DNA of 38,833 bases from Sulfurimonas sp. (GTDB taxonomy: Bacteria > Campylobacterota > Campylobacteria > Campylobacterales > Sulfurimonadaceae): positions 1 to 38,833 of the forward strand of contig JAURYA010000060.1 of assembly GCA_030654155.1 (NCBI GenBank), written 5' to 3'. The position numbers and the translations under genes were made by a program. This document shows, piece after piece, positions 1 to 8,751 of this stretch. Each line of letters begins with the position of its first letter. The stretch's first letter is position 1. The notes under the pieces are model-generated. The model worked only from the letters and a program-made list of their open reading frames with translations. It was not told the origin of the DNA and did not search any database.

Positions 1-45
1 CTCTTTTTTCTTTGCAAATTGTTAGTTTATTTAAGTTAAATATGC

Positions 46-51
46 TACAAT
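46..51 (+). promoter_or_regulatory. Putative sigma70 -10 element (TATGCTACAAT) upstream of acpP
   Basis: TACAAT with upstream TATG, about 35 bp before the acpP ATG; AGGAG Shine-Dalgarno at 76-80. Confidence 0.5.
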
Positions 52-85
52 TACGAGATTTTACACATAAAACATAGGAGCTAGA

Positions 86-313
86 ATGGCACTTTTAGAC
101 GATATTAAAGAAGTAGTAGTTGAGCAATTAAGCGTTAGCGCTGATGAAGTTAAAGAGGACTCAAAGTTTGTTGAAGATTTAGGTGCTGATAGCCTTGATG
201 TAGTTGAATTAGTAATGGCACTTGAAGAGAAATTTGATATTGAAATTCCTGATGATGAAGCAGAAAAAATTCAAACTGTTAGAGACGTAGTTAATTATAT
301 CGAAAGCAAGTAG
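86..313 (+). CDS. acpP: Acyl carrier protein
   Basis: 75 aa; phosphopantetheine site [26 protein letters not shown]; followed by fabF. Confidence 0.98.
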   Translation: MALLDDIKEVVVEQLSVSADEVKEDSKFVEDLGADSLDVVELVMALEEKFDIEIPDDEAEKIQTVRDVVNYIESK

Positions 314-326
314 TTATCTAAAAATT

Positions 327-358
327 CTACTGAGGAATCCTCAGTAGTTAATATTTTT
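327..358 (+). terminator. Intrinsic-terminator-like hairpin after acpP
   Basis: CTACTGAGG-AAT-CCTCAGTAG (9-bp perfect stem, 327-347) followed by TTAATATTTTTT; could attenuate read-through into fabF. Confidence 0.75.
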
Positions 359-415
359 TAGTGGTCAGTTTTTCTGGTTTCTAAAAAGTATTTTATATTT
401 TATACGGAGATATTA

Positions 416-1633
416 ATGAAAAGAGTTGTAGTTACCGGATTAGGCATGATAAATGCAGTTGGAAATGATAAAGAGAGTTCTTTTAAGGCTATGTGCAATG
501 GCGAATGTGGAATAGATACTATTACTCTTTTTGATCCAGAGAATTACAGCGTAAAAATTGCAGGCGAAGTTAAAAATTTTGACCCTGAGACTGTTATGTC
601 TCCAAAAGAGGTTAAAAAGGCTGACAGATTTATTCATCTTGGTTTAAAAGCGGCTCAAGAAGCGATGCTTGATGCTAAGATTCCTGAAGGTACTGATATG
701 GATAGATTTGGCATAAGTGCCGGTTCTGGTATCGGGGGACTTCCATCTATTGAGAGAAATTCTATAATTATTGAAACTAAGGGTCCAAAGAGAATAAGCC
801 CATTTTTTATTCCTGGTGCTCTTGTAAATATGCTTGGCGGTTTTGTGTCTATTGAACATGGAACAAAAGGTCCAAACCTCTCAAGCGTTACAGCTTGTGC
901 TGCCGGAACTCATGCCATAAGTGAAGCCTTTAAGACAATTGTTTGTGGCGGAGCGGATAAGATGTTGGTAGTTTCAGCCGAGTGCGCTATTACAGGTGCC
1001 GGTGTCGGCGGTTTTGCTTCTATGAAAGCACTTTCAACAAGAAATGAAGAGCCGAAAAAAGCTTCTCGTCCATTTGATGCAGACCGTGACGGTTTTGTTA
1101 TGGGTGAGGGTGCTGCCGCACTCGTGTTAGAAGTATATGAAGATGCAATTGCGCGCGGAGCAAATATCTATGGAGAGATTATCGGATTTGGCGAAAGCGG
1201 TGATGCAAGTCACATAACTACGCCAAGCCTTGACGGTCCTACTCGTGCAATGAAAGCTGCATACAATATGGCTGGCAAGCCTAAGCTTGATTATGTAAAT
1301 GCACATGGAACAAGTACGCCTATAAATGATAAAAATGAGACTGCTGCCGTTAAAGAGCTTCTTGGCGGTAAAGAGAATTGTCCTCCGATGAGTTCAATTA
1401 AAGGACAAATCGGTCACTGTTTGGGTGCAGCAGGCGGTATAGAGGCTGTTGTATGTTTATTGGCTATGCGTGATGGAATAATTCCTCCGACAATAAACCA
1501 TGAAACACCTGATGAAAATTGTGATTTAGATATTGTTCCTAATTGTGCAAGAAAAGCTGAGTTGACTACCGTAATGAGCAATTCGTTTGGTTTCGGCGGG
1601 ACAAACGGTGTTTTAATCTTTAGAAAAATCTAA
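416..1633 (+). CDS. fabF: 3-oxoacyl-ACP synthase II
   Basis: 405 aa; KAS II motifs [46 protein letters not shown]. Confidence 0.97.
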   Translation: MKRVVVTGLGMINAVGNDKESSFKAMCNGECGIDTITLFDPENYSVKIAGEVKNFDPETVMSPKEVKKADRFIHLGLKAAQEAMLDAKIPEGTDMDRFGISAGSGIGGLPSIERNSIIIETKGPKRISPFFIPGALVNMLGGFVSIEHGTKGPNLSSVTACAAGTHAISEAFKTIVCGGADKMLVVSAECAITGAGVGGFASMKALSTRNEEPKKASRPFDADRDGFVMGEGAAALVLEVYEDAIARGANIYGEIIGFGESGDASHITTPSLDGPTRAMKAAYNMAGKPKLDYVNAHGTSTPINDKNETAAVKELLGGKENCPPMSSIKGQIGHCLGAAGGIEAVVCLLAMRDGIIPPTINHETPDENCDLDIVPNCARKAELTTVMSNSFGFGGTNGVLIFRKI

Positions 1634-1649
1634 GTATAAGGATTCAAAT

Positions 1650-2585
1650 TTGGCAACATATTTAGATTTTGAACATAAAATAAAGTTTATTCAAGAGGAT
1701 ATCATATCTGCGCAAGTTCGTCATGATGACGGCGCAGTTGAACTACTCAAGGAAAATTTGGATAAAGAAGTTTCAAAGATATTTAACAACCTCTCTCCTT
1801 TTCAGCAACTTCAATTAGCACGCCATATAGATAGACCGTACGCGCTTGATTATATTAACTTAATCATGAGAGACAAGTATGAGATACACGGAGATAGACA
1901 CTTCCGTGATGATGCGGCTATCCTTTGCTACTTGGGTTATATCGGCGGCGAAAAAGTTATGGTTATCGGCGAGCAAAAAGGTCGCGGAACCAAAAATAAG
2001 ATAAAAAGAAATTTTGGTATGCCTCATCCTGAGGGGTATAGAAAAGCTTTGCGTGCTGCAAAACTGGCTGAGAAGTTCAACATACCTGTTCTTATGCTTA
2101 TTGACACTCCGGGCGCATATCCTGGTATTGGAGCAGAAGAGAGAAACCAAAGCGAGGCAATTGCTCGAAATCTGCTTGAACTCTCTCAGCTAAATACCCA
2201 AACAATCTCGGTGGTTATCGGCGAGGGCGGAAGCGGCGGAGCCCTTGCTATCGGAGTTGCCGATAAGTTCGCCATGATGAGATACTCTGTATTTAGCGTT
2301 ATCTCTCCTGAGGGTTGTTCTGCAATTTTATGGAATGATCCTGCAAAAGCTGAAGCCGCAACAAATGCTATGAAAATTACGAGCGGTGATTTAAAAGAGC
2401 TGGATCTTATAGATGATATAATCGATGAACCGTTGATAGGCGCTCACAGAGACAAAGACGGCGCTGCCGCTGCAATCGGCGAGTACTTTTTAACAGAGCT
2501 TGCAAAACTTCGTCAAATGTCAGATGAAGAGAGAATGGATGCAAGATATAAAAAACTTGTAGGCGTCGGAGCTTACAGCGAGTAA
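1650..2585 (+). CDS. accA: Acetyl-CoA carboxylase carboxyltransferase subunit alpha
   Basis: 311 aa; motifs [47 protein letters not shown] start. Confidence 0.97.
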   Translation: MATYLDFEHKIKFIQEDIISAQVRHDDGAVELLKENLDKEVSKIFNNLSPFQQLQLARHIDRPYALDYINLIMRDKYEIHGDRHFRDDAAILCYLGYIGGEKVMVIGEQKGRGTKNKIKRNFGMPHPEGYRKALRAAKLAEKFNIPVLMLIDTPGAYPGIGAEERNQSEAIARNLLELSQLNTQTISVVIGEGGSGGALAIGVADKFAMMRYSVFSVISPEGCSAILWNDPAKAEAATNAMKITSGDLKELDLIDDIIDEPLIGAHRDKDGAAAAIGEYFLTELAKLRQMSDEERMDARYKKLVGVGAYSE

Positions 2586-2586
2586 A

Positions 2587-3390
2587 TTACTCTTGACTCT
2601 CCAAGAGAGGGTCAAATTTCGGTTTTTTCAATCTCTTTGCCTCTTTTGAAAATCTTATAAGATCCTCAACACTCACTATACTTTCATCATCTAAATTAGC
2701 TAGTGATAATTTAAAAAGTTCATAAGTTGTCATTACATCACTCATAGCTCTATGATGAACTGCATCTGGATTTAGATTAAACGAGACATTCAGATATGAG
2801 AGAGCGTATCTATATGATTCTATGGTTCTCTCTGCTAAAGAGAGTGAGCACAAGCTTCTGTTTAAAAGCGGCGCCAAACCGATTTTTTGTATACTTAAAG
2901 ATATAAATTTGTAGTCAAATTTTACATCATGCGCAACAAAAACGGCATCTCCTAAAAAAGTTTTAAAATCATACATAACTTTTTTCAGTACCGGCGCATC
3001 CTTTGTGTCTTCAACGGTGATACCTGTTATCTCCGTAATATGCGGATTTATCTCTTTGCAGTTGACAAGTGACTCGTAGCTGTCAATAATTTTGCCATTT
3101 TTAACTTTTACGGCGGCGATTTCTATAATTTGGTGTTTATCTATTTTTGACCCGTTTGTCTCAATATCAACTATGCAAAATATTGCATCTTTTATGGGGA
3201 TGAATTTCGTAGTAAAATAAAAAGAGCCCTGATGTTTTACAAGTTCTAGGCCCTGAGAGTGCCAAAGCTGGAGTAAAAAATCTAAATCTTCATCTATCTG
3301 CTCTTTTAGTGTTTTTAAAGAGAGACCTTTAGTTGATAATTTATGAATACTTTTTGCGTCTAAGGAGAAGTTTGGCTCATCAAGAATCAT
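2587..3390 (-). CDS. DnaQ-family 3'-5' exonuclease
   Basis: 267 aa; Exo I VDIETNG, Exo II FVAHDVKFDYKFI, Exo III HHRAMSDVMTTYELF; extra N-terminal region of about 65 aa. Confidence 0.88.
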   Translation of the reverse strand: MILDEPNFSLDAKSIHKLSTKGLSLKTLKEQIDEDLDFLLQLWHSQGLELVKHQGSFYFTTKFIPIKDAIFCIVDIETNGSKIDKHQIIEIAAVKVKNGKIIDSYESLVNCKEINPHITEITGITVEDTKDAPVLKKVMYDFKTFLGDAVFVAHDVKFDYKFISLSIQKIGLAPLLNRSLCSLSLAERTIESYRYALSYLNVSFNLNPDAVHHRAMSDVMTTYELFKLSLANLDDESIVSVEDLIRFSKEAKRLKKPKFDPLLESQE

Positions 3391-3393
3391 AAA

Positions 3394-3981
3394 TTATTGC
3401 TTTGCATTTTTTATAAATTCTCTAACTTTAAATGCATCTTTTTTGCCGTAAGAGAGCTCGACACCGCTGCTAACATCAACGCCGTAAAAACCGTATTTTT
3501 TAGCGTCTGCCACATTTTGCGCATCAAGTCCGCCTGCAAGGATTATTTTAGAGCAATCAACTCCATCAAACCACTCTAAATTTAATCTTTTTCCGCTTCC
3601 GCCGAATGATTCGCAGTAAGCATCTATAAGCCTGTACTCATCGCTAAATTGTAAAATATCTTTAGCCTCTTTGGCGCGAATAACTTTTATATAAGGAACG
3701 AACAATTGTTCATATATCTTGTTTGGAGCTTCAAAATGGATTTGTGCGAGTGTTGCTCCTGCTTCTTGGAAGTATGAGTTTATTATTTGAGCGTCGCTAT
3801 TTACAAAGAGGGCAACTTTTTCTACAAACGGAGGCAGTTTTTTTATAATAGCTCTAGCCTCGCTCGGTGATATATATCTAGGTGAATTTTCATAAAAAAC
3901 AAAGCCTAGAGCATCTGCCCCTGCTTTTATTGCTATCATCGCATCTTCATAAGATGTAATTCCGCAAATCTTGACGCGCAT
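3394..3981 (-). CDS. trpF: Phosphoribosylanthranilate isomerase
   Basis: 195 aa; MRVKICGITSYEDA, GADALGFVFYENSPRYIS, ILAGGLDAQNV, GVDVSSGVE. Confidence 0.95.
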   Translation of the reverse strand: MRVKICGITSYEDAMIAIKAGADALGFVFYENSPRYISPSEARAIIKKLPPFVEKVALFVNSDAQIINSYFQEAGATLAQIHFEAPNKIYEQLFVPYIKVIRAKEAKDILQFSDEYRLIDAYCESFGGSGKRLNLEWFDGVDCSKIILAGGLDAQNVADAKKYGFYGVDVSSGVELSYGKKDAFKVREFIKNAKQ

Positions 3982-3983
3982 AA

Positions 3984-4625
3984 TTAAATTTTTAAAGAAG
4001 CGATAGCCTCTTTTTTGTCTTTATGGCTAAATACATAGCTTCCCGCAACTACAATATCAACACCGGCATCTTTTAACATCTGGATATTTTTGTTGCTGAC
4101 TCCGCCGTCAACTTCAATAAGACAGTTTGGGTTTATTTTATCTCTCATGGCACTCAGTTTTTTTGCTTTTGGCACAACGCTTTCTATAAAACTCTGACCG
4201 CCAAAACCAGGATTTACGCTCATCAGCAAAACCATATCCAAATCTCCAAGTAGGTATTCTATTGATTCCGGTGGGGTGTGAGGATTGAGTACAATCGCAG
4301 GTTTTATGCCAAGCGAGCGAATCTTTTGGATAAGTCTATGAGGATGTTTCTCCTCTTCTATGTGAAAAGAGATATATTCTGGCTTTAAAGGAGCAAAGAG
4401 GTCAACAAAAAAAGTGTTGTTTTCAACCATAAGATGTATATCAAGCGGTTTTGTAGCACATGCTGCAATTGCAGAGACTACAACTGGTCCGATGGTTAAA
4501 TTTGGAACAAAATGTCCGTCCATGACATCTACATGTACAAAATCACAGCCAGCATCGCAAATGGCTTCAACGTCCCTTTGGAGGTTGCCAAAATCAGCAG
4601 ATAAAATACTAGGAGCTACGTACAT
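3984..4625 (-). CDS. rpe: Ribulose-phosphate 3-epimerase
   Basis: 213 aa; APSILSADFGNL, HVDVMDGHFVPNLTIGP, MSVNPGFGGQSFI, EVDGGV. Confidence 0.97.
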   Translation of the reverse strand: MYVAPSILSADFGNLQRDVEAICDAGCDFVHVDVMDGHFVPNLTIGPVVVSAIAACATKPLDIHLMVENNTFFVDLFAPLKPEYISFHIEEEKHPHRLIQKIRSLGIKPAIVLNPHTPPESIEYLLGDLDMVLLMSVNPGFGGQSFIESVVPKAKKLSAMRDKINPNCLIEVDGGVSNKNIQMLKDAGVDIVVAGSYVFSHKDKKEAIASLKI

Positions 4626-4670
4626 TAATTTTCCTTTATAATTGAGCGAAATTCTACAATTTTATAGCTT

Positions 4671-6065
4671 TTATCTAGTTAAGAAAAAGAGAAATTTGTC
4701 ACCGTTAAATGATAAATCCACCTGAACGCCTCTTCTATTTTCGACAACCTCAAGCAGACTGTCCACATCTTGATATGTCCTTGGAAGCGTTATATTTACA
4801 TTAATCAATTCATCTGCCAGAAGAGTTTTTATCTTTCCGCCTACTATATTTACAAGTTCGGCAAGCGTGTCTAATATAAGTTCCATATCATCCGTATTTT
4901 CACCGATGAGAAGCTCACATGCTTTTTTAGCAATACCTTGTGGAAAAACTAAGATAACCATGCCGTCAATATCCCCATAGTAGCCTATTGAGCTAGCTAT
5001 TTTGCCCTTTTTGTCTTCAATGATTAGATTATGAACGCTCACTGCTTCTTTTACTGCTTTTGCATTTGTCATCATCTCTAGCGTTATAACAGTGGCATCA
5101 ATAAATTTCGGCAGTTCTAGCACCGTTGCTTTGTTTAAAGCTCTTTTGTTTTTTACATTTGAGGCACTGCTTGCGCCAAGCTCTTTTAGAAGTTCTTTAT
5201 TTTCTAAAATATCATCCATTTGGGCATAAAAAAGTATCCCTGCATCTTCCATGGTCTCTCTAAAGATTTCTGGAGTTTTATCGAATTTCATTCCGACAAA
5301 ACAGATACTTGCGTTGTATTCTGCAGCTGAACTTGCTAGTTTGGAAAAAAAGTTAAGAGCGTGCACGTTCATGCTGATGACTTTATATGCATCAAAAATA
5401 AAAAGTCTAAAGCCTACATTTAGAGAGTTGTTGTGATACTCAATGTTAAATTTGTCGCCAATTTCAACATCCAAGAAAGAGGAGATTGTATATATGATAG
5501 CATTTCCCGTTACTCTTGTAGCAACTTTTTGCCCCATTTGTCCTAAAAAAGTAGAGTCAATTATGTAGTCGTAAGCATCTTTTTTCTCTTTTTTTTCATT
5601 AAACTCTTGTTCTGATTGTGCGATAATAGGGTTATGCCCGCCATCATGCAGCTCAATTGCAATGGCTGAACGCTGAGATTTGTCACTGCTGTAAATTAAA
5701 ATACTTTTATTTTGATTTTTAAAACTTGATGAAAACAGATAAGCTATCTCCAGAGTTTTAAAAAGGGAAAAATAAAGCTCATCATGAAAAAACCTTTTTA
5801 TCGCATCATATTTTTTACTGTCATAATCGCAAAATCCAACGGTTGCATGATTTTTTTTACGTATTTTAAAAAAAAGTTTTATAAAAATATCTAAACCGTT
5901 TCGGTTAAAAAAAACAACTTTTTTCAAAGAGACCAAAATCATGTCTGCTTTTAGATTTGTTGCGGCTTCAATATCCTCAATGCTCATAAAAGCGTTTGAG
6001 CTGTTTCCGTCTAAAAAACCTTGCGGCGAGAAAACGGCAATCCCATTTTTTACTACGGCCTTCAT
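4671..6065 (-). CDS. Multidomain signalling protein: STAS-like N-terminus, receiver-like middle, CheX/CheC-like C-terminus
   Basis: 464 aa; N-terminal STAS-like pattern (GIAVFSPQGFLDGNSS...VVFFNRNGLDIFIKLF), middle KSILIYSSDKSQRSAIAIELHDGG, C-terminal CheX-like segment (ELILDTLAELVNIVGGKIKTLLADE...INVNITLP); 4-nt overlap with the HDOD gene. Confidence 0.65.
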   Translation of the reverse strand: MKAVVKNGIAVFSPQGFLDGNSSNAFMSIEDIEAATNLKADMILVSLKKVVFFNRNGLDIFIKLFFKIRKKNHATVGFCDYDSKKYDAIKRFFHDELYFSLFKTLEIAYLFSSSFKNQNKSILIYSSDKSQRSAIAIELHDGGHNPIIAQSEQEFNEKKEKKDAYDYIIDSTFLGQMGQKVATRVTGNAIIYTISSFLDVEIGDKFNIEYHNNSLNVGFRLFIFDAYKVISMNVHALNFFSKLASSAAEYNASICFVGMKFDKTPEIFRETMEDAGILFYAQMDDILENKELLKELGASSASNVKNKRALNKATVLELPKFIDATVITLEMMTNAKAVKEAVSVHNLIIEDKKGKIASSIGYYGDIDGMVILVFPQGIAKKACELLIGENTDDMELILDTLAELVNIVGGKIKTLLADELINVNITLPRTYQDVDSLLEVVENRRGVQVDLSFNGDKFLFFLTR

Positions 6066-6868
6066 TCAACCCCCATAAGAGATGCGAACTCATCATATAT
6101 ATCGCTAATATACTCAATTTGAAAATCAACAAAATCGTTTAATCCGGCTTCAATAAACTCCGGTTTTGAAAGTTCATAAAAAAGCAGGAGATGCATCCAT
6201 TTTCCAAGAGTATTAATCTTTTCATCACTGGATGGTTTTACTCCTGATGAAGCTTGGATAATTTGAGCAATGCTCTCATCCATATCCCATTTTTTTGCGA
6301 TTTTTTCACAAATATCAAAAAGGCTAACCCCGCATAGACGAATAAGAATTGTGTTAAAATCAAGCGCTTTTGTAGTTCTTAAAAGATTTACATTATCTAT
6401 CTTTTCTGCAAAAAGAGCCTCTGTGACTATTACGCTTGCTGGCAATAGGCTTATTGCCGCGTAAATATTTTTATCATCAATGTTTAAATGTTTTAATATA
6501 GTTTCCCATTTTTTTGATAAATTTGCCTGAAACTCATGAAAAGTTTTAGCGTTTAGTTTAAATAAAACCCATTTTTTTGGACTTAAAAGAGTTATCATAT
6601 AGTTGTATACCGTCTGTTGCGATAGCGAAACACCGAGTATTCCAAATATTTGGGAGATGTCACTAACCTCATTTCTAAATCCGTATATAGGCTTGTTTAC
6701 TATATTTTTTAGATACGATTTAAGTGCCAAATCACCCTCTGCAATCTTTGCAGCCTTTGTTAACTCACCGATATTAAGCAGAGCAATCGTCTCACTTAAA
6801 ACTTTTGGTGCAGGAGGAATCTTTTCTATAAAATCATCTATTTTGTCTTTTGTTATCATGTTTGCCAT
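6062..6868 (-). CDS. HDOD domain protein
   Basis: 268 aa; IEKIPPAPKVLSETIALLN start and ISQIFGILGVSLSQQTVYNYM helix typical of HDOD domains; next to a CheX-like gene. Confidence 0.75.
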   Translation of the reverse strand: MANMITKDKIDDFIEKIPPAPKVLSETIALLNIGELTKAAKIAEGDLALKSYLKNIVNKPIYGFRNEVSDISQIFGILGVSLSQQTVYNYMITLLSPKKWVLFKLNAKTFHEFQANLSKKWETILKHLNIDDKNIYAAISLLPASVIVTEALFAEKIDNVNLLRTTKALDFNTILIRLCGVSLFDICEKIAKKWDMDESIAQIIQASSGVKPSSDEKINTLGKWMHLLLFYELSKPEFIEAGLNDFVDFQIEYISDIYDEFASLMGVE

Positions 6869-6990
6869 ATATTCTTAATTTTGTTTTATTCTACCCGCAT
6901 AAGCATAAAAGAAATATTAAGAGCATCTCCGAAGAAAAAAAGAAAAAAATATTGTATCTGCCCTTAAGCAGAAGTTTTGTTTGGGCTTGA

Positions 6991-6996
6991 TATAAT
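6991..6996 (+). promoter_or_regulatory. Putative -10 box (TATAAT) for rpmB
   Basis: TTGGGCTTGATATAATTCGC 35 bp before the rpmB ATG; AGGAGC RBS. Confidence 0.6.
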
Positions 6997-7030
6997 TCGC
7001 AACTTTAAAACCTAATAAAAGGAGCTAACC

Positions 7031-7219
7031 ATGGCAAGAAAATGTGCTATAAGTGGCAAAGGCCCAATGAGCGGAAACAACGTTTCACACGCAAAAAACA
7101 GAACAAAACGTCGTTTTTTATTAAATCTTAGAACAGTGCGCATCACATTAGATGATGGTACATCTCAAAAGATTAAAATCTCTGCAAGAGAGTTACGTAC
7201 ACTTAAGAAAAATTCTTAA
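7031..7219 (+). CDS. rpmB: 50S ribosomal protein L28
   Basis: 62 aa; [33 protein letters not shown]. Confidence 0.97.
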   Translation: MARKCAISGKGPMSGNNVSHAKNRTKRRFLLNLRTVRITLDDGTSQKIKISARELRTLKKNS

Positions 7220-7237
7220 GTCTAACAGGACGTAATC

Positions 7238-7444
7238 TTGAATCTCTTAGAGAAGATTCGAAACTTTCTACATTGGGAGACTTCTCCCAAACCCCGCATA
7301 ATATTCAATAATGAGTCATATTTTCAATCTTTACCGTTTAGAATCTATTCTATTTTAATTCAAATGTCTATGTTTATAGGATTTGGTAGATTAAAAGAAT
7401 TAGTTAATAAAAGAGATAAGACAATGGAGTTTAAATTTGTATAA
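7238..7444 (+). CDS. Small hypothetical protein (68 aa)
   Basis: TTG-start ORF filling the rpmB-argJ gap and overlapping the argJ start; central hydrophobic stretch FRIYSILIQMSMFIGFG. Confidence 0.5.
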   Translation: MNLLEKIRNFLHWETSPKPRIIFNNESYFQSLPFRIYSILIQMSMFIGFGRLKELVNKRDKTMEFKFV

Positions 7445-8615
7445 TATAATCTATTCAAGCGGCGGAGTCTGCGCAAGTGAAGGTTTTTTTGCCGATGGCG
7501 TAAGCGTGGGTCTTAAAAAGGATAACGCTAAAGATATGGCGTTTATATATTGTGAAGACGAGTGTGAAGTAGCCTCTGTTTTTACCACAAACAAGATGTT
7601 TGCGGCGCCTATAAAGCACTTTCGTTCAATGGGTGATTTTAAAACAAATTTTATAGTTATTAACTCAAAAAATGCAAACGCAATGACTGGGCAAGCAGGA
7701 GTTGAGGATATAAAAGAGGTGCTCTCTAACTGCCCATCAAGCATAAAAAACCCTATCATGAGTTCAACTGGGGTAATCGGTGTCAGACTTCCAAAAGCAA
7801 AAATTATAGAGGGAATGAAGCTTTTTGATTTAACAAAAAGAGACTCTGCAAGCGCGTCAAAAGCGATAATGACAACGGATACATTTGCAAAAGAGATAGC
7901 ATTTAAAATTAAGCTAGATGATGGAAGCAGTTTTAATATCGGAGCGATAGCAAAAGGTGCGGGGATGATAAACCCTGCAATGGCTACTATGCTCTGTTTT
8001 ATAACAACCGATGCAAAAGTTACAAGCAAAGAGATGCAAGAAGCTCTTGATGAAGTAAAAACAACAACATTTAATGCCATAAGCGTGGACGGCGATACTT
8101 CTACAAACGATACTGTTTTGGTTTTGGCAAACGGCAGAAGCGGAGCTTACGATAAAGAGGCATTTAAAGAGGCACTCTTTAAAGTTATGCACTTTTTGGC
8201 GCTGGAGATGGTAAGAGACGGAGAGGGTGCCACTAAACTTGTAACCTACAAGGTAACAGGTGCAAAAAATGACAAAGAGGCAGAGATTGCCGCAAAAGCG
8301 CTCTCAGATTCTCTTTTAGTCAAAACCGCACTCTTTGGCGAAGACCCGAACTGGGGAAGAATTGCCTCAACAATCGGAGCCAGCGGAGTAGAAGCTTATG
8401 AAGAGAAGCTAAAAGTCTCGTTTGACAATCTATGCGTTTATGACAGAGGCGAGATACTCTTTGACGCCGAGATGGAGAAGAAGTGCGCAGTTGTTATGCA
8501 GCATCAAAAGTTTACTATTTCGTGTGATTTAGGCATAGGTGAAGGAAGTTTTAAAGCATACGGATGCGACTTGGGTCACGAGTATGTTAAGATAAATGCG
8601 GATTATAGAACTTAA
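7437..8615 (+). CDS. argJ: Bifunctional glutamate N-acetyltransferase / amino-acid acetyltransferase
   Basis: 392 aa; GAGMINPAMATMLCFITTDA autocleavage motif, SVDGDTSTNDT, GEDPNWGRI. Confidence 0.95.
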   Translation: MYNIIYSSGGVCASEGFFADGVSVGLKKDNAKDMAFIYCEDECEVASVFTTNKMFAAPIKHFRSMGDFKTNFIVINSKNANAMTGQAGVEDIKEVLSNCPSSIKNPIMSSTGVIGVRLPKAKIIEGMKLFDLTKRDSASASKAIMTTDTFAKEIAFKIKLDDGSSFNIGAIAKGAGMINPAMATMLCFITTDAKVTSKEMQEALDEVKTTTFNAISVDGDTSTNDTVLVLANGRSGAYDKEAFKEALFKVMHFLALEMVRDGEGATKLVTYKVTGAKNDKEAEIAAKALSDSLLVKTALFGEDPNWGRIASTIGASGVEAYEEKLKVSFDNLCVYDRGEILFDAEMEKKCAVVMQHQKFTISCDLGIGEGSFKAYGCDLGHEYVKINADYRT

Positions 8616-8693
8616 AATTTCCCCAACTTCTTTCATTACATACTTGATTTATCTCTCCTTTTTGCATATACTTAAAGCAAAAAAGAGATTTAC

Positions 8694-8735
8694 ATGTTAA
8701 AAACATTTTTGATAACTGATGCGGCTTTTGTATGA
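8694..8735 (+). other. Possible 13-codon upstream ORF (MLKTFLITDAAFV*)
   Basis: ATG TTA AAA ACA TTT TTG ATA ACT GAT GCG GCT TTT GTA TGA, ending 16 nt before the likely start of the next gene. Confidence 0.25.
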
Positions 8736-8751
8736 GAAAGGTTTCATCAAG

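Noticed and set aside
1860-2150. 96-aa minus-strand ORF
   Set aside because: Antisense to accA core motifs
6926-6952. A-rich run (GAAGAAAAAAAGAAAAAAATATTG) before rpmB
   Set aside because: Simple AT-rich promoter-region composition; no evidence of phase-variable function
7202-7220. CTTAAGAA-AAA-TTCTTAAG inverted repeat at the rpmB end
   Set aside because: AT-rich 8-bp stem overlapping the stop codon with no U-tract; too weak to call as a terminator
7451-8080. 209-aa minus-strand ORF
   Set aside because: Lies wholly antisense to argJ, which has clear family motifs; low-complexity hydrophobic translation typical of a shadow ORF
8719-8751. Track start of the peroxidase-like gene at 8719
   Set aside because: ATG at 8752 has a better Shine-Dalgarno sequence and gives a normal MKKILFYPIIIV membrane anchor
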